Of a stretch of DNA of 64,000 nt, positions 49,850 to 60,184 are shown piece by piece; the first letter of the stretch is position 1; every line of letters begins with the position of its first letter. The notes under the pieces are model-generated. The model had not been told where the DNA came from and ran no database searches. It worked only from the letters and a program-made list of their open reading frames with translations. Location: positions 1,302,001-1,366,000 of the forward strand of contig NZ_CP007215.2 of NCBI RefSeq assembly GCF_000300455.3, written 5' to 3'. Source of the DNA: Kosakonia sacchari SP1 (GTDB lineage Bacteria; Pseudomonadota; Gammaproteobacteria; Enterobacterales; Enterobacteriaceae). The position numbers and the translations under genes were made by a program.

Positions 49850-50394
49850 GCTTGCTCCTTAAGGTAATAATGCACGTTCACGCTGCCGCGATGCTCCAGC
49901 GCCGCGCGTCGGCGGCATGCCGGGCAGAGAGAGGCTTGTGCCCGCAGGTTCTCCAGCTGGTGTGGTGCGTTTTGGTTCAGGGCCAGCAGTTCCACCGCCA
50001 GCGCCACGGATTTTTCTGGCGCGAACGGCACGCCGCACTCGCGACAGTGCTGCAGGCGGAAGGTGGCGCGCACATAGAGATCGGCTTTGTTAGTGACCGC
50101 CAGTTCAAACTCTTCCGACAGACGAATGGCCCGCGTCGGGCACACTTCTTCACAGCGCCCGCAGTAGATGCAGCGGCCAATGAACAGTTGCCAGACGCGG
50201 CTGTTCTCTCCGGCATCCGTTTCGAGCGTGAGGGCGTTCGCCGGGCAGGCGGTGGTACAGGCGCCGCAGGCGATGCATTGCTGCGGATCCAGTTCCGGTT
50301 TTCCACGAAACCCCGGACACACCTCCAGCGGCGCGAACGGGTATTTCACCGTTGGCTCGCCCGCTCTGAGAATGGTTTTCAACAATTTCAGCAT
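49846..50394 (-). CDS. hyfH: Hydrogenase-4 ferredoxin subunit HyfH
   Basis: A 182-residue NuoI-like protein with two classical [4Fe-4S] motifs, [12 protein letters not shown] and [13 protein letters not shown] further CREC/CPAC pair in the C-terminal half could bind an extra metal, as in E. coli HyfH/HycF. It links HyfI to the formate dehydrogenase arm. It begins 11 bases after hyfG. Confidence 0.95.
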   Translation of the reverse strand: MLKLLKTILRAGEPTVKYPFAPLEVCPGFRGKPELDPQQCIACGACTTACPANALTLETDAGENSRVWQLFIGRCIYCGRCEEVCPTRAIRLSEEFELAVTNKADLYVRATFRLQHCRECGVPFAPEKSVALAVELLALNQNAPHQLENLRAQASLCPACRRRAALEHRGSVNVHYYLKEQA

Positions 50395-50405
50395 CGTTTC
50401 TTTCC

Positions 50406-52139
50406 TTACTTCAGCGGCGAGTGGCGACGTTCAATGCCGTAACGTTCGATCTCTTTGTAGGGCACGGTTGTCGATTTACGCTTGCGCACATCCACCAGCG
50501 TCACGCGGTCGGTACACGAATAGCAGGGATCGAGGCTGCCGATAATCAGCGGCGCATCGGAAACGGTATTGCCGCGCAGCATATAGCGCAGCACCGGCCA
50601 GTTGGCGTAGGTCGCCGCGCGACAGCGCCAGCGGTAAAGTTTCTGGTTGTCGCCGAGCATGCTCCAGTGCACATCTTCGCCACGCGGCGCTTCCACATAA
50701 CCGAGGGCGAATTTATGCGGCTGATAGCTGAACCCTTCGGTCAGCAGCGGCGTATCCGGCAGGTTATCAAGGGCAAACTCAATCATTGCCAGCGAATCGA
50801 ACACCTCTTTCACCCGCACCATGACGCGGGAAAAGACGTCGCCATCCGGCCAGGTAAACAACGTTTTCGGCAGGTTGCCGTAATCGGCGTACGGGTGATC
50901 GAAACGTAAATCGCGGGCAAAACCGCTGCCACGGATCAGCGGCCCGACCGGGCTGAAATCGCGTGCGACCTGGCGATCAAGAATGCCAACCCCCTGGGTG
51001 CGCTGCGCCATGTTCGGCGTGGAGAGCAGCATATCGACCAGTTGCGCCACTTCCGCGCGCATCTCTTTCACCAGTTGAATGGTTTTGACGCGCTGCTCTT
51101 TCAGAATGTCGCGGCGGATACCGCCAATCAGATTCAGACCGTAGGTTTTACGCGAACCGGTGAGCAGTTCAGCCATGGTCATCGATTTTTCACGGATGCG
51201 GAAAAACTGCATAAAACCGGTATCAAAACCGACAAAGTGGCTGGAAAGACCGATGTTCAGCAGATGGCTGTGCAGCCGTTCCACTTCCAGCAGTACCGAA
51301 CGAATGGTGTGTGCCCGCTGCGGCACCACAATGCCGAGCGCGTTTTCGACCGAGGTGGTGTAAGCCACGCTATGGGCAAAACCGCAGATACCGCAAACCC
51401 TGTCCGACAGGAACGTCACTTCGTTGTAGCCCATACGGGTTTCCGCCAGCTTTTCCATGCCGCGATGGACATAGAACAAGCGGTAATCGGCATCGACAAT
51501 CCGTTCGCCATCGACAAACAAGCGGAAATGCCCCGGTTCATCGGAGGTGATATGCAGCGGGCCAATCGGCACAATGCGCGCCGAATTGCCGCCATCGTTA
51601 ATAAAGGTGTAGTTTTCCGTGTCGCTGGTGGGTTCCGGGCGCAGACGGTAATCCATGGTGTCTTTGCGCAGCGGGTGTAGATCGTCCGGCCAGTCATCCG
51701 GCAACACCAGCCGGCGCTGATCCGGCAAACCGACCGGGATCAGACCGTACATATCGCGGATCTCACGTTCGCCCCATACCGCGGCGGGTACGCGCGGCGT
51801 CACCGACGGGAACTCGCGCGTGTCGGCATCGACCAGCGCTTTCACCACAATCCAGCACTTTTCCGCACCTTCCATCGACAGCGCGTAATAGACCGCGTAA
51901 TGACCATTCAGGGTGCGTTCATCGTTGCCGAACAGCACCGGTAACCAGCCGTCATGCTGGTAATAGAGGTAGTGCACAATGTCCGGCAACAGGTTGATTT
52001 TGACCGTTATCGTGACTTGTTCGAAGGTCTGGCGCTCCTCGTCCAGCACCGCGCCGGGAAACTGCGCCTTTAATGCAGCAAGACAGGCGTTGCCGCGAGG
52101 TTGCTGGAGATTCACGCTGGCTAAATAACTCACTTTCAC
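50406..52139 (-). CDS. hyfG: Hydrogenase-4 large (NiFe) subunit HyfG
   Basis: A 577-residue fused NuoC/NuoD-like large subunit that binds the NiFe cofactor. The N-terminal 170 residues are NuoC-like ([10 protein letters not shown] marks the junction). The NiFe cysteine pairs are C249/C252 in [10 protein letters not shown] and C539/C542 in DPCYSCTDR. The sequence after that Arg would be cut by a maturation protease, as in HycE. All metal ligands are intact, so the enzyme should be functional if matured. It overlaps hyfF by ATGA. Confidence 0.97.
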   Translation of the reverse strand: MKVSYLASVNLQQPRGNACLAALKAQFPGAVLDEERQTFEQVTITVKINLLPDIVHYLYYQHDGWLPVLFGNDERTLNGHYAVYYALSMEGAEKCWIVVKALVDADTREFPSVTPRVPAAVWGEREIRDMYGLIPVGLPDQRRLVLPDDWPDDLHPLRKDTMDYRLRPEPTSDTENYTFINDGGNSARIVPIGPLHITSDEPGHFRLFVDGERIVDADYRLFYVHRGMEKLAETRMGYNEVTFLSDRVCGICGFAHSVAYTTSVENALGIVVPQRAHTIRSVLLEVERLHSHLLNIGLSSHFVGFDTGFMQFFRIREKSMTMAELLTGSRKTYGLNLIGGIRRDILKEQRVKTIQLVKEMRAEVAQLVDMLLSTPNMAQRTQGVGILDRQVARDFSPVGPLIRGSGFARDLRFDHPYADYGNLPKTLFTWPDGDVFSRVMVRVKEVFDSLAMIEFALDNLPDTPLLTEGFSYQPHKFALGYVEAPRGEDVHWSMLGDNQKLYRWRCRAATYANWPVLRYMLRGNTVSDAPLIIGSLDPCYSCTDRVTLVDVRKRKSTTVPYKEIERYGIERRHSPLK

Positions 52140-53719
52140 TCTCCCTGACGATGCGACGGCGTGGCCGATGCGGCGGTGGTATCAAAATTGGCCCATAGCC
52201 AGCTAAGCTGGGTGGGATGATCATCATTGTTTTGCTGCACGATGGTGGCGGCGCTGGCCAGTAACCGGCTGACTGGCTGAGGAATATGCGTACCCATCAC
52301 CAGCATCATCACCAGCAGAATCACCATCGGCGCGGTAGTGAGCCAGCCCAGTTCGCCGGTTGCCACCTGCTGCGGCGGCGTGGCGAACAGCACTTTCGCC
52401 ACCATGCGCACCAGCCCGCCGAGCACCAGCGTCAGCAACACCAGCAGCAGAATAGTGACGGCGAGGTGTTCCGCCGCCAGCCCGGCGGTGACGGTCATAA
52501 ACTCACTGAGGAAAATATTGAATGGCGGCATACCGCCCAGCGCCAGCGCGCCGCCGCCCAGCAGTACGGCGGTAAGCGGCATCACTTTCAGCATCCCGCA
52601 CACCACATCCATATTGCGGGTGCCGTACTTCAGCAGCACATTACCGGAGCCGCAGAACAGCAGCGTTTTCGCCAGGCTGTGATTGAGCGTGTGCAGCAGC
52701 GCCGCCAGAATACCGAGCGGGCCGCCGATGCCAAGCGCAACGGCCACCAGCCCCATGTTTTCCACGCTGGAGTAAGCCAGCAGACGTTTCATATCCTGCT
52801 GCACCACAATGAAGAACGCGGCGACACCCACCGACAGCAGACCAAAAATCAGCAATAGCCGGTTGGGGAAACTGTCGCCAATGGCGTGACAAATAATGAT
52901 GTAGTAGCGGATCAGCACCAGCAGTGCGCAGTTGAGCAGCACCGCCGAGAGCAGGGCGCTTACCGGGCTCGGCGCTTCACTGTGCGCGTCCGGCAGCCAG
53001 GCGTGCATCGGGAACAGCCCGGTTTTGGTCCCAAAGCCAATCAGCACAAACACAAACGCCAGTACCATCAGCGTCGGGTCGAGCTGGCCGCTCTCTTTCA
53101 GCACTTCGGTCCAGAAAATGGCGTGATCAGGCTGCGCCATAAAGCTGGCGGCATTGGCGTACACCAGCACCGTACCGAACAGGCCAAACGCCACGCCAAC
53201 GGTACAGATGATGATATATTTCCATGCCGCTTCCAGCGACGAGCGCTGCCCGTAAATACCGACCAGAAAAGCGGAACTCAGCGTGGTGGCTTCGATCGCC
53301 GCCCACATCACAATCAGGTTATTGCTGGTGACCACCAGCAACATGGTGAACAGGAACAGGTGAAAAAAACCGTAGTAGTAACAGAGCGTCGGCACGCTGA
53401 TTTCACCGTGATCCACTTCATGGCGCATATAGCCAATCGAGTAAAGCCCGGTGATAAAACCGATGACGCCCAGCAACGACAGGAACAGTCCGCTCAGGCT
53501 GTCGATATGCAACCAGCGGCTGGCGGCGAAAATTTCCCCTTCGCGCACCGCTTCCGCCACCGTCCACAGGGCGATAACCAGCAGCAGCGAAATCCCCAGC
53601 GTATGCACCACCGTGACCAGCGTGCGTGCCGCATTGCCGCTCAGGCGGCAGGCGAAGCACAGCGCAGAAACCAGCAGCGGCGTCAGCAGTAACAACGTGA
53701 ACATCAAGGTATGGCTCAT
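52136..53719 (-). CDS. hyfF: Hydrogenase-4 membrane subunit HyfF (NuoL/M/N-like)
   Basis: A 527-residue Mrp/NuoL-type proton-pumping-like subunit with about 14 membrane spans. It has [23 protein letters not shown] and a lysine in the [15 protein letters not shown] helix, the residues that carry protons in these antiporter-like proteins. The E. coli protein has 526 residues. It is one of three such subunits (HyfB, D, F) that set hydrogenase-4 apart from hydrogenase-3. Confidence 0.95.
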   Translation of the reverse strand: MSHTLMFTLLLLTPLLVSALCFACRLSGNAARTLVTVVHTLGISLLLVIALWTVAEAVREGEIFAASRWLHIDSLSGLFLSLLGVIGFITGLYSIGYMRHEVDHGEISVPTLCYYYGFFHLFLFTMLLVVTSNNLIVMWAAIEATTLSSAFLVGIYGQRSSLEAAWKYIIICTVGVAFGLFGTVLVYANAASFMAQPDHAIFWTEVLKESGQLDPTLMVLAFVFVLIGFGTKTGLFPMHAWLPDAHSEAPSPVSALLSAVLLNCALLVLIRYYIIICHAIGDSFPNRLLLIFGLLSVGVAAFFIVVQQDMKRLLAYSSVENMGLVAVALGIGGPLGILAALLHTLNHSLAKTLLFCGSGNVLLKYGTRNMDVVCGMLKVMPLTAVLLGGGALALGGMPPFNIFLSEFMTVTAGLAAEHLAVTILLLVLLTLVLGGLVRMVAKVLFATPPQQVATGELGWLTTAPMVILLVMMLVMGTHIPQPVSRLLASAATIVQQNNDDHPTQLSWLWANFDTTAASATPSHRQGE

Positions 53720-53723
53720 GGTG

Positions 53724-54374
53724 TTACCCCTTCAGCGCCGTCAGTGTGTTGACATCCAGCGTGCCGTGGGTGCGCCAGATTTTCCGTGCCAGCAGCACCA
53801 TCACAATCACCGCGAAAATGGCGTCAGTGGCGATGCCAATCTCCACCAGCTCCGGCGCACGCCAGGCGAGCAGCGCCAGCACCAGGTGCGAGCCGTTCTC
53901 CATCAGGCAGTAGCCGAAGATCTGCCGCAAAATATTGCGCTGGCTGATAATGCACAACAGCCCAAGCAGAAAATGGCCGAGCGCCACGGCGAGTGCCGGT
54001 TTGAGCTGGGCGATCATCGGCAACTGCACCGGGCGCACCACAAACCAGCACAGCAGCACAATCGCCGCCGCCATCAGCACCAGCGTGGCCGGGCCAAACA
54101 GCCGTTCCCCAACGCCGGATTGCGCCATCTTGCGAAAGGCGTAACCCATGATCAGCGGCACCAGCAGCACTTTGGTGAAGAAGGCGCTGAACGACCACAT
54201 CAGCAACTGTTCGGCGTCCAGCAACTGCGACAGAGTAAAAAAGATAGAGACCAGCACCAGCGATTGCAGGGCATACAACCAGCAGGAGACGGAGTAGCGT
54301 CTGGCGCAGGTGACCAGCAGCGAGGTGAACATCATCAGCCCCGCCAGGTTGTTAACAAGCAGTGTTCCCGTCAT
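53724..54374 (-). CDS. hyfE: Hydrogenase-4 membrane subunit HyfE (NuoK-like)
   Basis: A 216-residue membrane protein with about six spans. The C-terminal half ([29 protein letters not shown]) is conserved with E. coli HyfE. The start is the ATG at 54374 ([15 protein letters not shown]); a longer reading has no homology. It has no counterpart in the hyc operon. Confidence 0.93.
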   Translation of the reverse strand: MTGTLLVNNLAGLMMFTSLLVTCARRYSVSCWLYALQSLVLVSIFFTLSQLLDAEQLLMWSFSAFFTKVLLVPLIMGYAFRKMAQSGVGERLFGPATLVLMAAAIVLLCWFVVRPVQLPMIAQLKPALAVALGHFLLGLLCIISQRNILRQIFGYCLMENGSHLVLALLAWRAPELVEIGIATDAIFAVIVMVLLARKIWRTHGTLDVNTLTALKG

Positions 54375-54385
54375 TATCGACTCCC

Positions 54386-55825
54386 TTATCCAAGCCACGC
54401 CGCAGCGATCACGCTTGAGCACAGCGACATCACAATCAGAATCACCAGCACCAGTTTCATCGCATACGGCAGCGGTGCGGCCTGCGCCACTTCCTCGCTC
54501 GGCTCACCTGGCACCACACGCCCGAACCAGTAAATAAACCAGCCGAAGCTGGCGACGGATTCCACCAGCGCCAGAATCATCACCGCCAGTAAAATCGGGT
54601 CGTCATTCGACAGGGCAAAACCGGCGGCGAAGAGGGGGAATTTACTGAAGAAACCGTTAAACGGCGGCACGCCAGTGATGGCTAACGCGGCAACGCAAAA
54701 GCCAATGCCCGCCAGCGGCAATGTCTTCATCACCCCACGCAAGCGCGGCAACAGGCGAGTACCGCAGCTGTAACTCAGTGCGCCCGCGACGAGGAAAAAC
54801 AGGCTCTTGGCAAAGGCGTGGTTGAAGATGTAAACAATCCCCGCTGTGAAGGCCAGCGGCGAGCCGAAGGTCGACAGCGACAGGGCAAGGAAGATCCATG
54901 CCAGTTGCGAGATGGTCGACCAGGCCAGCAGCCGTTTCATATCTTTTTGCGGCAGATACATCAAAAAGCCGTATACCAGCGTCAGCGTCGCCATGCCCAC
55001 GCCAATCCAGCTGATGATGTGAGGTATGTGTCCGCCTTCGGCGATCGCGCGGGCAAAAATGTAGACGCCCACTTTCACCATTGACGCGGCGTGTAAGTAA
55101 GCACTCACCGGGGTTGGTGCTTCCATCGCATCCGGCAGCCAGGCTTGCAACGGCAACTGGGCGGATTTGCCCCACGCGGCAAACAGAATGCCGCCGTACA
55201 CCAGATACGCCGCCGGGCCTTGTAGCTGACTGATGGCGCTCAGCGCAAAAGTGTGGGTATGCAAAAACAGTGTGGCCGCAGCCAGATAAAGGCCAAGCGA
55301 ACCGACGTGCGTGATAAGCAGCGCTTTCATTGCCGCACGCTGCGATTTTTCGCTCTGGTAATAGCTAATCAGTGCCCAGGAACAGCCGCCGGTGATCTCG
55401 AAAAACAGCAACTGCCCGAGCAGCGTGGAGGAGAGCACTAAACCGGACATCGCACCGATAAACACCAGCAGGAACGCGTAATAACGGTTGCTGCCGTCGT
55501 GCGGATGCTCGCGGTTGCTGCGCGTCAGGTAACCGGTCGAATAGAGCGCCACCAGCAGACCAAGAAAGACCACCGCAAACAGGATCAGTGTGCTGATGCG
55601 GTCGACTAACAGACCAAACAGCACCACCTGACCCGCCGTCAGCAGCGGCATATCTGCGGTTTCACTGCCCGCCTGGTAAAAGCGCCAGGCCAGCAGCATG
55701 GTGGCAAGCGTTGCCAGAAGCGCGAAGAGCGTGGCAAGCCGCGGCGCGGTTTTCCGTGGGCAAAGCGAGACGACCAGCGCGCCGATAAAGGGCAGCAGCA
55801 GCGTCGTCAGAGCAAGAGTTTCCAT
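54386..55825 (-). CDS. hyfD: Hydrogenase-4 membrane subunit HyfD (NuoN/M-like)
   Basis: A 479-residue antiporter-like subunit, 14 spans. GKSAQLPLQAWLPDAMEAPTPVSA and KRLLAWSTISQLAWIF are the diagnostic stretches, including the lysines of the proton path. It is absent from the hyc operon, so it is one of the features that marks this cluster as hydrogenase-4. Confidence 0.95.
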   Translation of the reverse strand: METLALTTLLLPFIGALVVSLCPRKTAPRLATLFALLATLATMLLAWRFYQAGSETADMPLLTAGQVVLFGLLVDRISTLILFAVVFLGLLVALYSTGYLTRSNREHPHDGSNRYYAFLLVFIGAMSGLVLSSTLLGQLLFFEITGGCSWALISYYQSEKSQRAAMKALLITHVGSLGLYLAAATLFLHTHTFALSAISQLQGPAAYLVYGGILFAAWGKSAQLPLQAWLPDAMEAPTPVSAYLHAASMVKVGVYIFARAIAEGGHIPHIISWIGVGMATLTLVYGFLMYLPQKDMKRLLAWSTISQLAWIFLALSLSTFGSPLAFTAGIVYIFNHAFAKSLFFLVAGALSYSCGTRLLPRLRGVMKTLPLAGIGFCVAALAITGVPPFNGFFSKFPLFAAGFALSNDDPILLAVMILALVESVASFGWFIYWFGRVVPGEPSEEVAQAAPLPYAMKLVLVILIVMSLCSSVIAAAWLG

Positions 55826-55841
55826 TATTTTTCCGCGCTCC

Positions 55842-56789
55842 TTACAAACCGGTTAACCAGAGGACATAGGACAGCGCAGCCAGACTGAAGCCGAGCCAGG
55901 TCAGGCGGTGCGTCAGCAAAAAGCGCCCGCGCGCCAGCGAGTTTTCCACCACCGATGCCAACACAAACACCACCAGCAGTTTCAGCAGCGTGATCACCAG
56001 CGACAGCACCATCGCGCCCACGCTGAGTGTGACGGCATTGCCGAAGGGGAAAAACAGCGCCAGCAACAGCGAAGCCATTACGACCTGTTTCAGGCCGACG
56101 CCCCATTTCACCAGCGCCAGACCCGCGCCGGAGTATTCGGTCAGCGGGCCTTCCTGCAACTCCTGCTCCGCTTCCGCGACGTCGAACGGGATTTTTCCCA
56201 TCTCAATAAAGCAGGCGAACCCGCAAGCCAGCAGCGCTAAAAAGGTGGCGACCGGCGACATCCAGCCCGCCGCCAGCGTGTTGCTGATGGCGCTGATTTG
56301 GGTGGAACCCGCCAGTAACGCCAGCACCAGCAGCGAAAGGATTAGCATCGGCTCCACCAGAATCCCCAGCGTCAGCTCGCGGCTGGCGCCGAGGCCAGAG
56401 AAGGGGCTGCCGGTATCCAGCCCGGAAAGGGCAAAGAAGAAACGGAACAGGGCAAAGAGATAAATCAGGGTGATTAAGTCGCCTGCTCCGGCAAACGGCG
56501 CGGTGCGGATAAACAGCGGCAGCGTCATCGCCACCAGCAGCATGCTGCTGAGCAACACCCATGGCATGACGCGAAACATCAGGCCAGATGAAGCCGGCGC
56601 GACAGCCTGGCGTTTTAGCAGCTTTTGTAAGTCGCGGTAATCCTGCCAGATCCCCGGCCCTTTTCGGGAGTGCATGCGGGCGCGGATTTGCCGGGAAACC
56701 CCGGTAAACAGTGGCGTCAGCGCCAGCAATAGGGCCGCCTGGCAGAGGGCAAATACCCCGAGTGACCACGCAGATGTCTGTTCTAACAT
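55842..56789 (-). CDS. hyfC: Hydrogenase-4 membrane subunit HyfC (NuoH-like)
   Basis: A 315-residue NuoH/HycD-like protein anchoring the soluble arm. FTGVSRQIRARMHSRKGPG, the EAEQELQEGPLTEYSG loop and GASRELTLG are the typical conserved regions. It contributes to the proton-coupling site at the base of the complex. It lies 13 bases after hyfB. Confidence 0.95.
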   Translation of the reverse strand: MLEQTSAWSLGVFALCQAALLLALTPLFTGVSRQIRARMHSRKGPGIWQDYRDLQKLLKRQAVAPASSGLMFRVMPWVLLSSMLLVAMTLPLFIRTAPFAGAGDLITLIYLFALFRFFFALSGLDTGSPFSGLGASRELTLGILVEPMLILSLLVLALLAGSTQISAISNTLAAGWMSPVATFLALLACGFACFIEMGKIPFDVAEAEQELQEGPLTEYSGAGLALVKWGVGLKQVVMASLLLALFFPFGNAVTLSVGAMVLSLVITLLKLLVVFVLASVVENSLARGRFLLTHRLTWLGFSLAALSYVLWLTGL

Positions 56790-56802
56790 TGTTGTCTCCT
56801 CC

Positions 56803-58824
56803 TCACAGCGCGATCGTCAGCAGCAGGATCACCAGCGCGGCAATCACATACAGGCAGTAGAGCCGGAAATCGCCGCTTTGCAGGTACTGCACCACGCGAG
56901 CCACACGCTGCGTCGCGCTGACCAGCGGGCGAATGATTTTCTCGTCCCAGAACGGCTCCGTGCGCGTTGCCGCCTGCGTAATACCGCCCAGGCTGCGCTG
57001 TAAAGGCTGAGCCGGATCGAGCTGTTTACGCAGTTGGTAAAGCGGGCCAAACATCACACGTAATGGCTGGGTAAAGCTGCCTGCGGAGGGGGCCATGCCT
57101 TTTTCCCACGCGTAACCACAGGCCCAGGCATCGCCGCTGCGGCGAAACGCGCCGCGCGTCTGGCGGTTGAGAAACCACAGCACGCCGGGCAGCAGGGGCA
57201 AAAGCAGTAACAGCAGGAACACGGTGGAAGGCGTCAGCATCGCTTGCTGCGCATCACCGGGGATAAGCGTTGCGCCTTCGGCGGCGGCAAGTGCTGCTGG
57301 TGGCGTTAAACTCAGCGCGATATGCATTAACTGCGGGGCCACCCAGCTTGCGCCCACGCCGAGCGCCACGCACAGCAGCGCCAGCACGGACATGGCGGCA
57401 ACCATCGGCCACGGCACTTCGCGTGACTGATCGGCTTTTTCACTGCGGGCATTGCCGCAAAAACTGACGCCGTAAACTTTCACAAAACACATTGCCGCCA
57501 GCGCGCCGGTGATCGCCAGCATCACAATGGCAATGGGGCCAGCGAGGCGCGGGATGATGGCGTCGATGCGGGTCAGGGAGAACAGCGACTGATAGGTGTA
57601 CCACTCGCTGATAAAGCCGTTCAGCGGCGGCATCGCGGAAATCGCAAGGCAACCGACCAGAAACGCGCCAGCCGTCCACGGCATCCGTTTGCCGAGTGCC
57701 CCCATTTTTTCCATATCGCGGGTATGCAGACGAAAGATGATTGCACCTGCGCCCAGAAACAGCAGGCCTTTAAATAGCGCGTGGTTCAGCAGATGAAACA
57801 GCGCGCCGAGCAGGCCGACGGCGGCAATTACCGGTTGATGTAAGGCAATGCCCGCCATGCCGACGCCGACGCCAAGCAAAATGATGCCGATGTTCTCAAC
57901 GGTGTGCCACGCCAGCAGGCGTTTGATGTCATGCTCTGCCAGCGCGTACAGTACGCCAAGCACCGACGACACTGCGCCAAACGCCAGCACCACCACGCCC
58001 CACCACAACGGAATGCCGCTGTGACCGAGCAGGTCGATACCAACTTTGATAATGCCGAAGATACCGATTTTCACCATCACGCCGGACATCAGCGCCGAGG
58101 CGTGCGACGGTGCAGCCGGGTGGGCGCGCGGCAGCCAGCTGTGCAGCGGCAACATCCCGGCTTTGGCGCCAAAACCGAAAAAGGCCAGCAGGAAGACCGC
58201 CGATGCGGTGCCCGGCTCAAGCGTGAGTGCGCGAAAACTGGCGAAATCGAGGCTGCCGCTCTGCCGCCACATCAGGAAGAAGGCGATCATGATCAATACC
58301 GACCCGGCGTGGGCGATAAAGAAGTAGAGCATCCCGGCGCTGATCGACTCTTCATCCTGGTCAGTGATAACCAAAAACCACGAGGCGAGGGACATCATTT
58401 CAAACAGCACGATGAACCAGAACGCGTTATCCATCACCACCAGGCCTACCATCGAGGCGATAAACAGGTTCATAAAAAAGCCCATCGCCCCGGCACCCTT
58501 GCCGATGTATTCCCGCACATAGGCCAGTGAATAGAGCCCGCACAACGTGACCAGCAGTGAAATCACCAGCACCATGAAAGCGCTCAAGCTATCCATGCGC
58601 ACCACGAAATGGGCGAAATCAAACGGGCCAATGGCCTGAAAACTCAGCGGCACGCCGCCGTGCAATGCGCTCAGGGCGCTGGCGATCCCCAGCACGCCGC
58701 CGATCATGGCGGCGATCCCGGCGACGTTGATCGCCAGTTCCTGACTGCGGGCAAGCAACAACGACAAGAAGCCTCCGGCGACGTACACCACGATTGACCA
58801 CATCAATAATTGCAGGGCATCCAT
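56803..58824 (-). CDS. hyfB: Hydrogenase-4 membrane subunit HyfB (NuoL-like)
   Basis: A 673-residue large antiporter-like subunit, about 16 spans (E. coli 672), with FGFGAKAGMLPLHSWLPRAHP and KRLLAWHTVENIGII. It corresponds to HycC of formate hydrogenlyase-1. Its ATG shares one base with the hyfA stop (TAATG). Confidence 0.96.
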   Translation of the reverse strand: MDALQLLMWSIVVYVAGGFLSLLLARSQELAINVAGIAAMIGGVLGIASALSALHGGVPLSFQAIGPFDFAHFVVRMDSLSAFMVLVISLLVTLCGLYSLAYVREYIGKGAGAMGFFMNLFIASMVGLVVMDNAFWFIVLFEMMSLASWFLVITDQDEESISAGMLYFFIAHAGSVLIMIAFFLMWRQSGSLDFASFRALTLEPGTASAVFLLAFFGFGAKAGMLPLHSWLPRAHPAAPSHASALMSGVMVKIGIFGIIKVGIDLLGHSGIPLWWGVVVLAFGAVSSVLGVLYALAEHDIKRLLAWHTVENIGIILLGVGVGMAGIALHQPVIAAVGLLGALFHLLNHALFKGLLFLGAGAIIFRLHTRDMEKMGALGKRMPWTAGAFLVGCLAISAMPPLNGFISEWYTYQSLFSLTRIDAIIPRLAGPIAIVMLAITGALAAMCFVKVYGVSFCGNARSEKADQSREVPWPMVAAMSVLALLCVALGVGASWVAPQLMHIALSLTPPAALAAAEGATLIPGDAQQAMLTPSTVFLLLLLLPLLPGVLWFLNRQTRGAFRRSGDAWACGYAWEKGMAPSAGSFTQPLRVMFGPLYQLRKQLDPAQPLQRSLGGITQAATRTEPFWDEKIIRPLVSATQRVARVVQYLQSGDFRLYCLYVIAALVILLLTIAL

Positions 58825-59444
58825 TAGCGTTGCTCCGGCGAAGAGGGAAGAGGAGGGAAGGTCACATCGGTTGAACTCAGTGCGGCCAGCTCCCGACGGG
58901 CCTTGAGCTGTTTATGCAGTGTGTTTTCTGTTTCCAGATGCAGCGCTTGCGTAGGGCAAGCCCGTACACAGGCTGGGCCTTCGGGCAGAAACTCGCAGAG
59001 ATCGCATTTCACCGCGATGGTTTGCACCCCCGCGTTCCAGCGTAAAAACGGGTGATCGTTGGGCGCACTGCCGGGCACATCGCGTAATTGTTCTTCGGCA
59101 AGGTGATGCTCGTAACGGGCGGGAATATTGAGCGGGCGGCTGCCGGCGGGCGTGATCGCCCCGAACGGACACACCAGCCCACACAGTTTGCAGCCAATGC
59201 ACAGCGTTTCGTTGAGATAAACGGCATCATCCCGAAACGAAATGGCATTAACCGGACACACCTGTTTGCACGGCGCGTCGTCACAGTGGCGGCACAGTAT
59301 CGGCGCGGTTTTGCTGGGTGTGCGCACGAGCGTCAGCCGGGGATGATGCTGCAGTCCCTGGCTTTTATGCACATCCGAGCAAGCGGCAAGGCAGGTATTG
59401 CATCCTATACACCACTCGGGATCGGCAATCACAAAGCGGTTCAT
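58824..59444 (-). CDS. hyfA: Hydrogenase-4 electron-transfer subunit HyfA
   Basis: A 206-residue HycB-like ferredoxin with four [4Fe-4S] cluster motifs: CIGCNTCLAACSDVH, CDDAPCKQVCPV, CIGCKLCGLVCPF and CDLCEFLPEGPACVRACP. It takes electrons from formate dehydrogenase-H in E. coli. The start at 59444 (MNRFVIADPEW) matches the family. It is the first gene of the operon and lies just downstream of a sigma-54 promoter. Confidence 0.95.
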   Translation of the reverse strand: MNRFVIADPEWCIGCNTCLAACSDVHKSQGLQHHPRLTLVRTPSKTAPILCRHCDDAPCKQVCPVNAISFRDDAVYLNETLCIGCKLCGLVCPFGAITPAGSRPLNIPARYEHHLAEEQLRDVPGSAPNDHPFLRWNAGVQTIAVKCDLCEFLPEGPACVRACPTQALHLETENTLHKQLKARRELAALSSTDVTFPPLPSSPEQR

Positions 59445-59487
59445 TTCGGCTCCCTGGAATAGAGGTAAAAAACATTGAGCCTGCTTT

Positions 59488-59504
59488 AGCATAAGCTGTG
59501 CCAA
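59488..59504 (-). promoter_or_regulatory. Sigma-54 promoter of the hyf operon
   Basis: On the minus strand, TTGGCACAGCTTATGCT has GG and GC dinucleotides 12 bases apart, the -24/-12 pattern of sigma-54 promoters. It lies 43-60 bases before the hyfA start. HyfR, encoded at the other end of the cluster, is the expected activator. The upstream spacer (59505-59660) holds no gene and is where its binding sites should be. Confidence 0.85.
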
Positions 59505-59662
59505 AGTTATAAGTTATTAAATTTCAAATGGTTGTTTGTTATTGAGAAGTGAGAGGCGAACAAAAGTGATGGTCAGCGTAGAGCGAAAATTAACCTGTCG
59601 GCACAAGTGTCGACATCACGGTGTGAAGTGTGATTGCGGTCAAATATTTGCAGGGGGAAGGC

Positions 59663-59693
59663 AAAGGAAAGGGCGTACCCTATTGGGCCGCCC
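59663..59693 (-). terminator. Terminator of the gcvR-bcp unit
   Basis: On the minus strand GGGCG and CGCCC (59689-59693 with 59671-59675) pair and are followed by TTTCCTTT, about 20 bases after the bcp stop. Confidence 0.6.
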
Positions 59694-59713
59694 TGAAAAA
59701 AGGGGCGTTACTG

Positions 59714-60184
59714 TCAGGCGTTCTCTTTCAGCCAGTTAACCACGATGTCGTGGTGATTGCTGGTTTTGAAGTCATCAAATACATGTTCAACTTTACCGTC
59801 AGCGTCGATCAGGAAGCTGATACGGTGGATGCCGTCGTAGGTTTTGCCCATAAAGGTTTTTTCACCCCAGACGCCAAACTGCTCGCAGACCTGGTGGTCT
59901 TCATCTGAGAGCAGCGTAAAGTTGAGCAGCTCTTTTTCGGCAAAGCGGGAAAGTTTCTCTGGTTTGTCGGTGCTGATACCCAGCACTTCCACGCCCGCTT
60001 TCTTTAACTCATCCATGTTATCGCGCAGGCCACAGGCCTGGACAGTACAGCCTGGTGTCATGGCTTTCGGGTAGAAATAGACCAGAACACGCTGTCCCTG
60101 GAAGTCGGCCAAATTTACTTGTTCACCGTCTTGATCGGGCAAGCTAAATTTCGGTGCGATATCACCGGCTTTCAGTGGATTCAT
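59714..60184 (-). CDS. bcp: Thiol peroxidase Bcp (bacterioferritin comigratory protein)
   Basis: A 156-residue peroxiredoxin, nearly identical to E. coli Bcp. The peroxidatic cysteine lies in the motif PKAMTPGCTVQACGLR, and the second Cys five residues later acts in resolution. It reduces hydrogen and organic peroxides with thioredoxin. Its ATG shares one base with the gcvR stop (TAATG). Confidence 0.98.
   Translation of the reverse strand: MNPLKAGDIAPKFSLPDQDGEQVNLADFQGQRVLVYFYPKAMTPGCTVQACGLRDNMDELKKAGVEVLGISTDKPEKLSRFAEKELLNFTLLSDEDHQVCEQFGVWGEKTFMGKTYDGIHRISFLIDADGKVEHVFDDFKTSNHHDIVVNWLKENA

Noticed and set aside
52286-53692. Long plus-strand frames opposite hyfF and other hyf genes
   Set aside because: These run opposite conserved membrane-protein genes and are rich in His, Gln and Arg, the usual mirror of Leu/Val/Ala-rich coding sequence.
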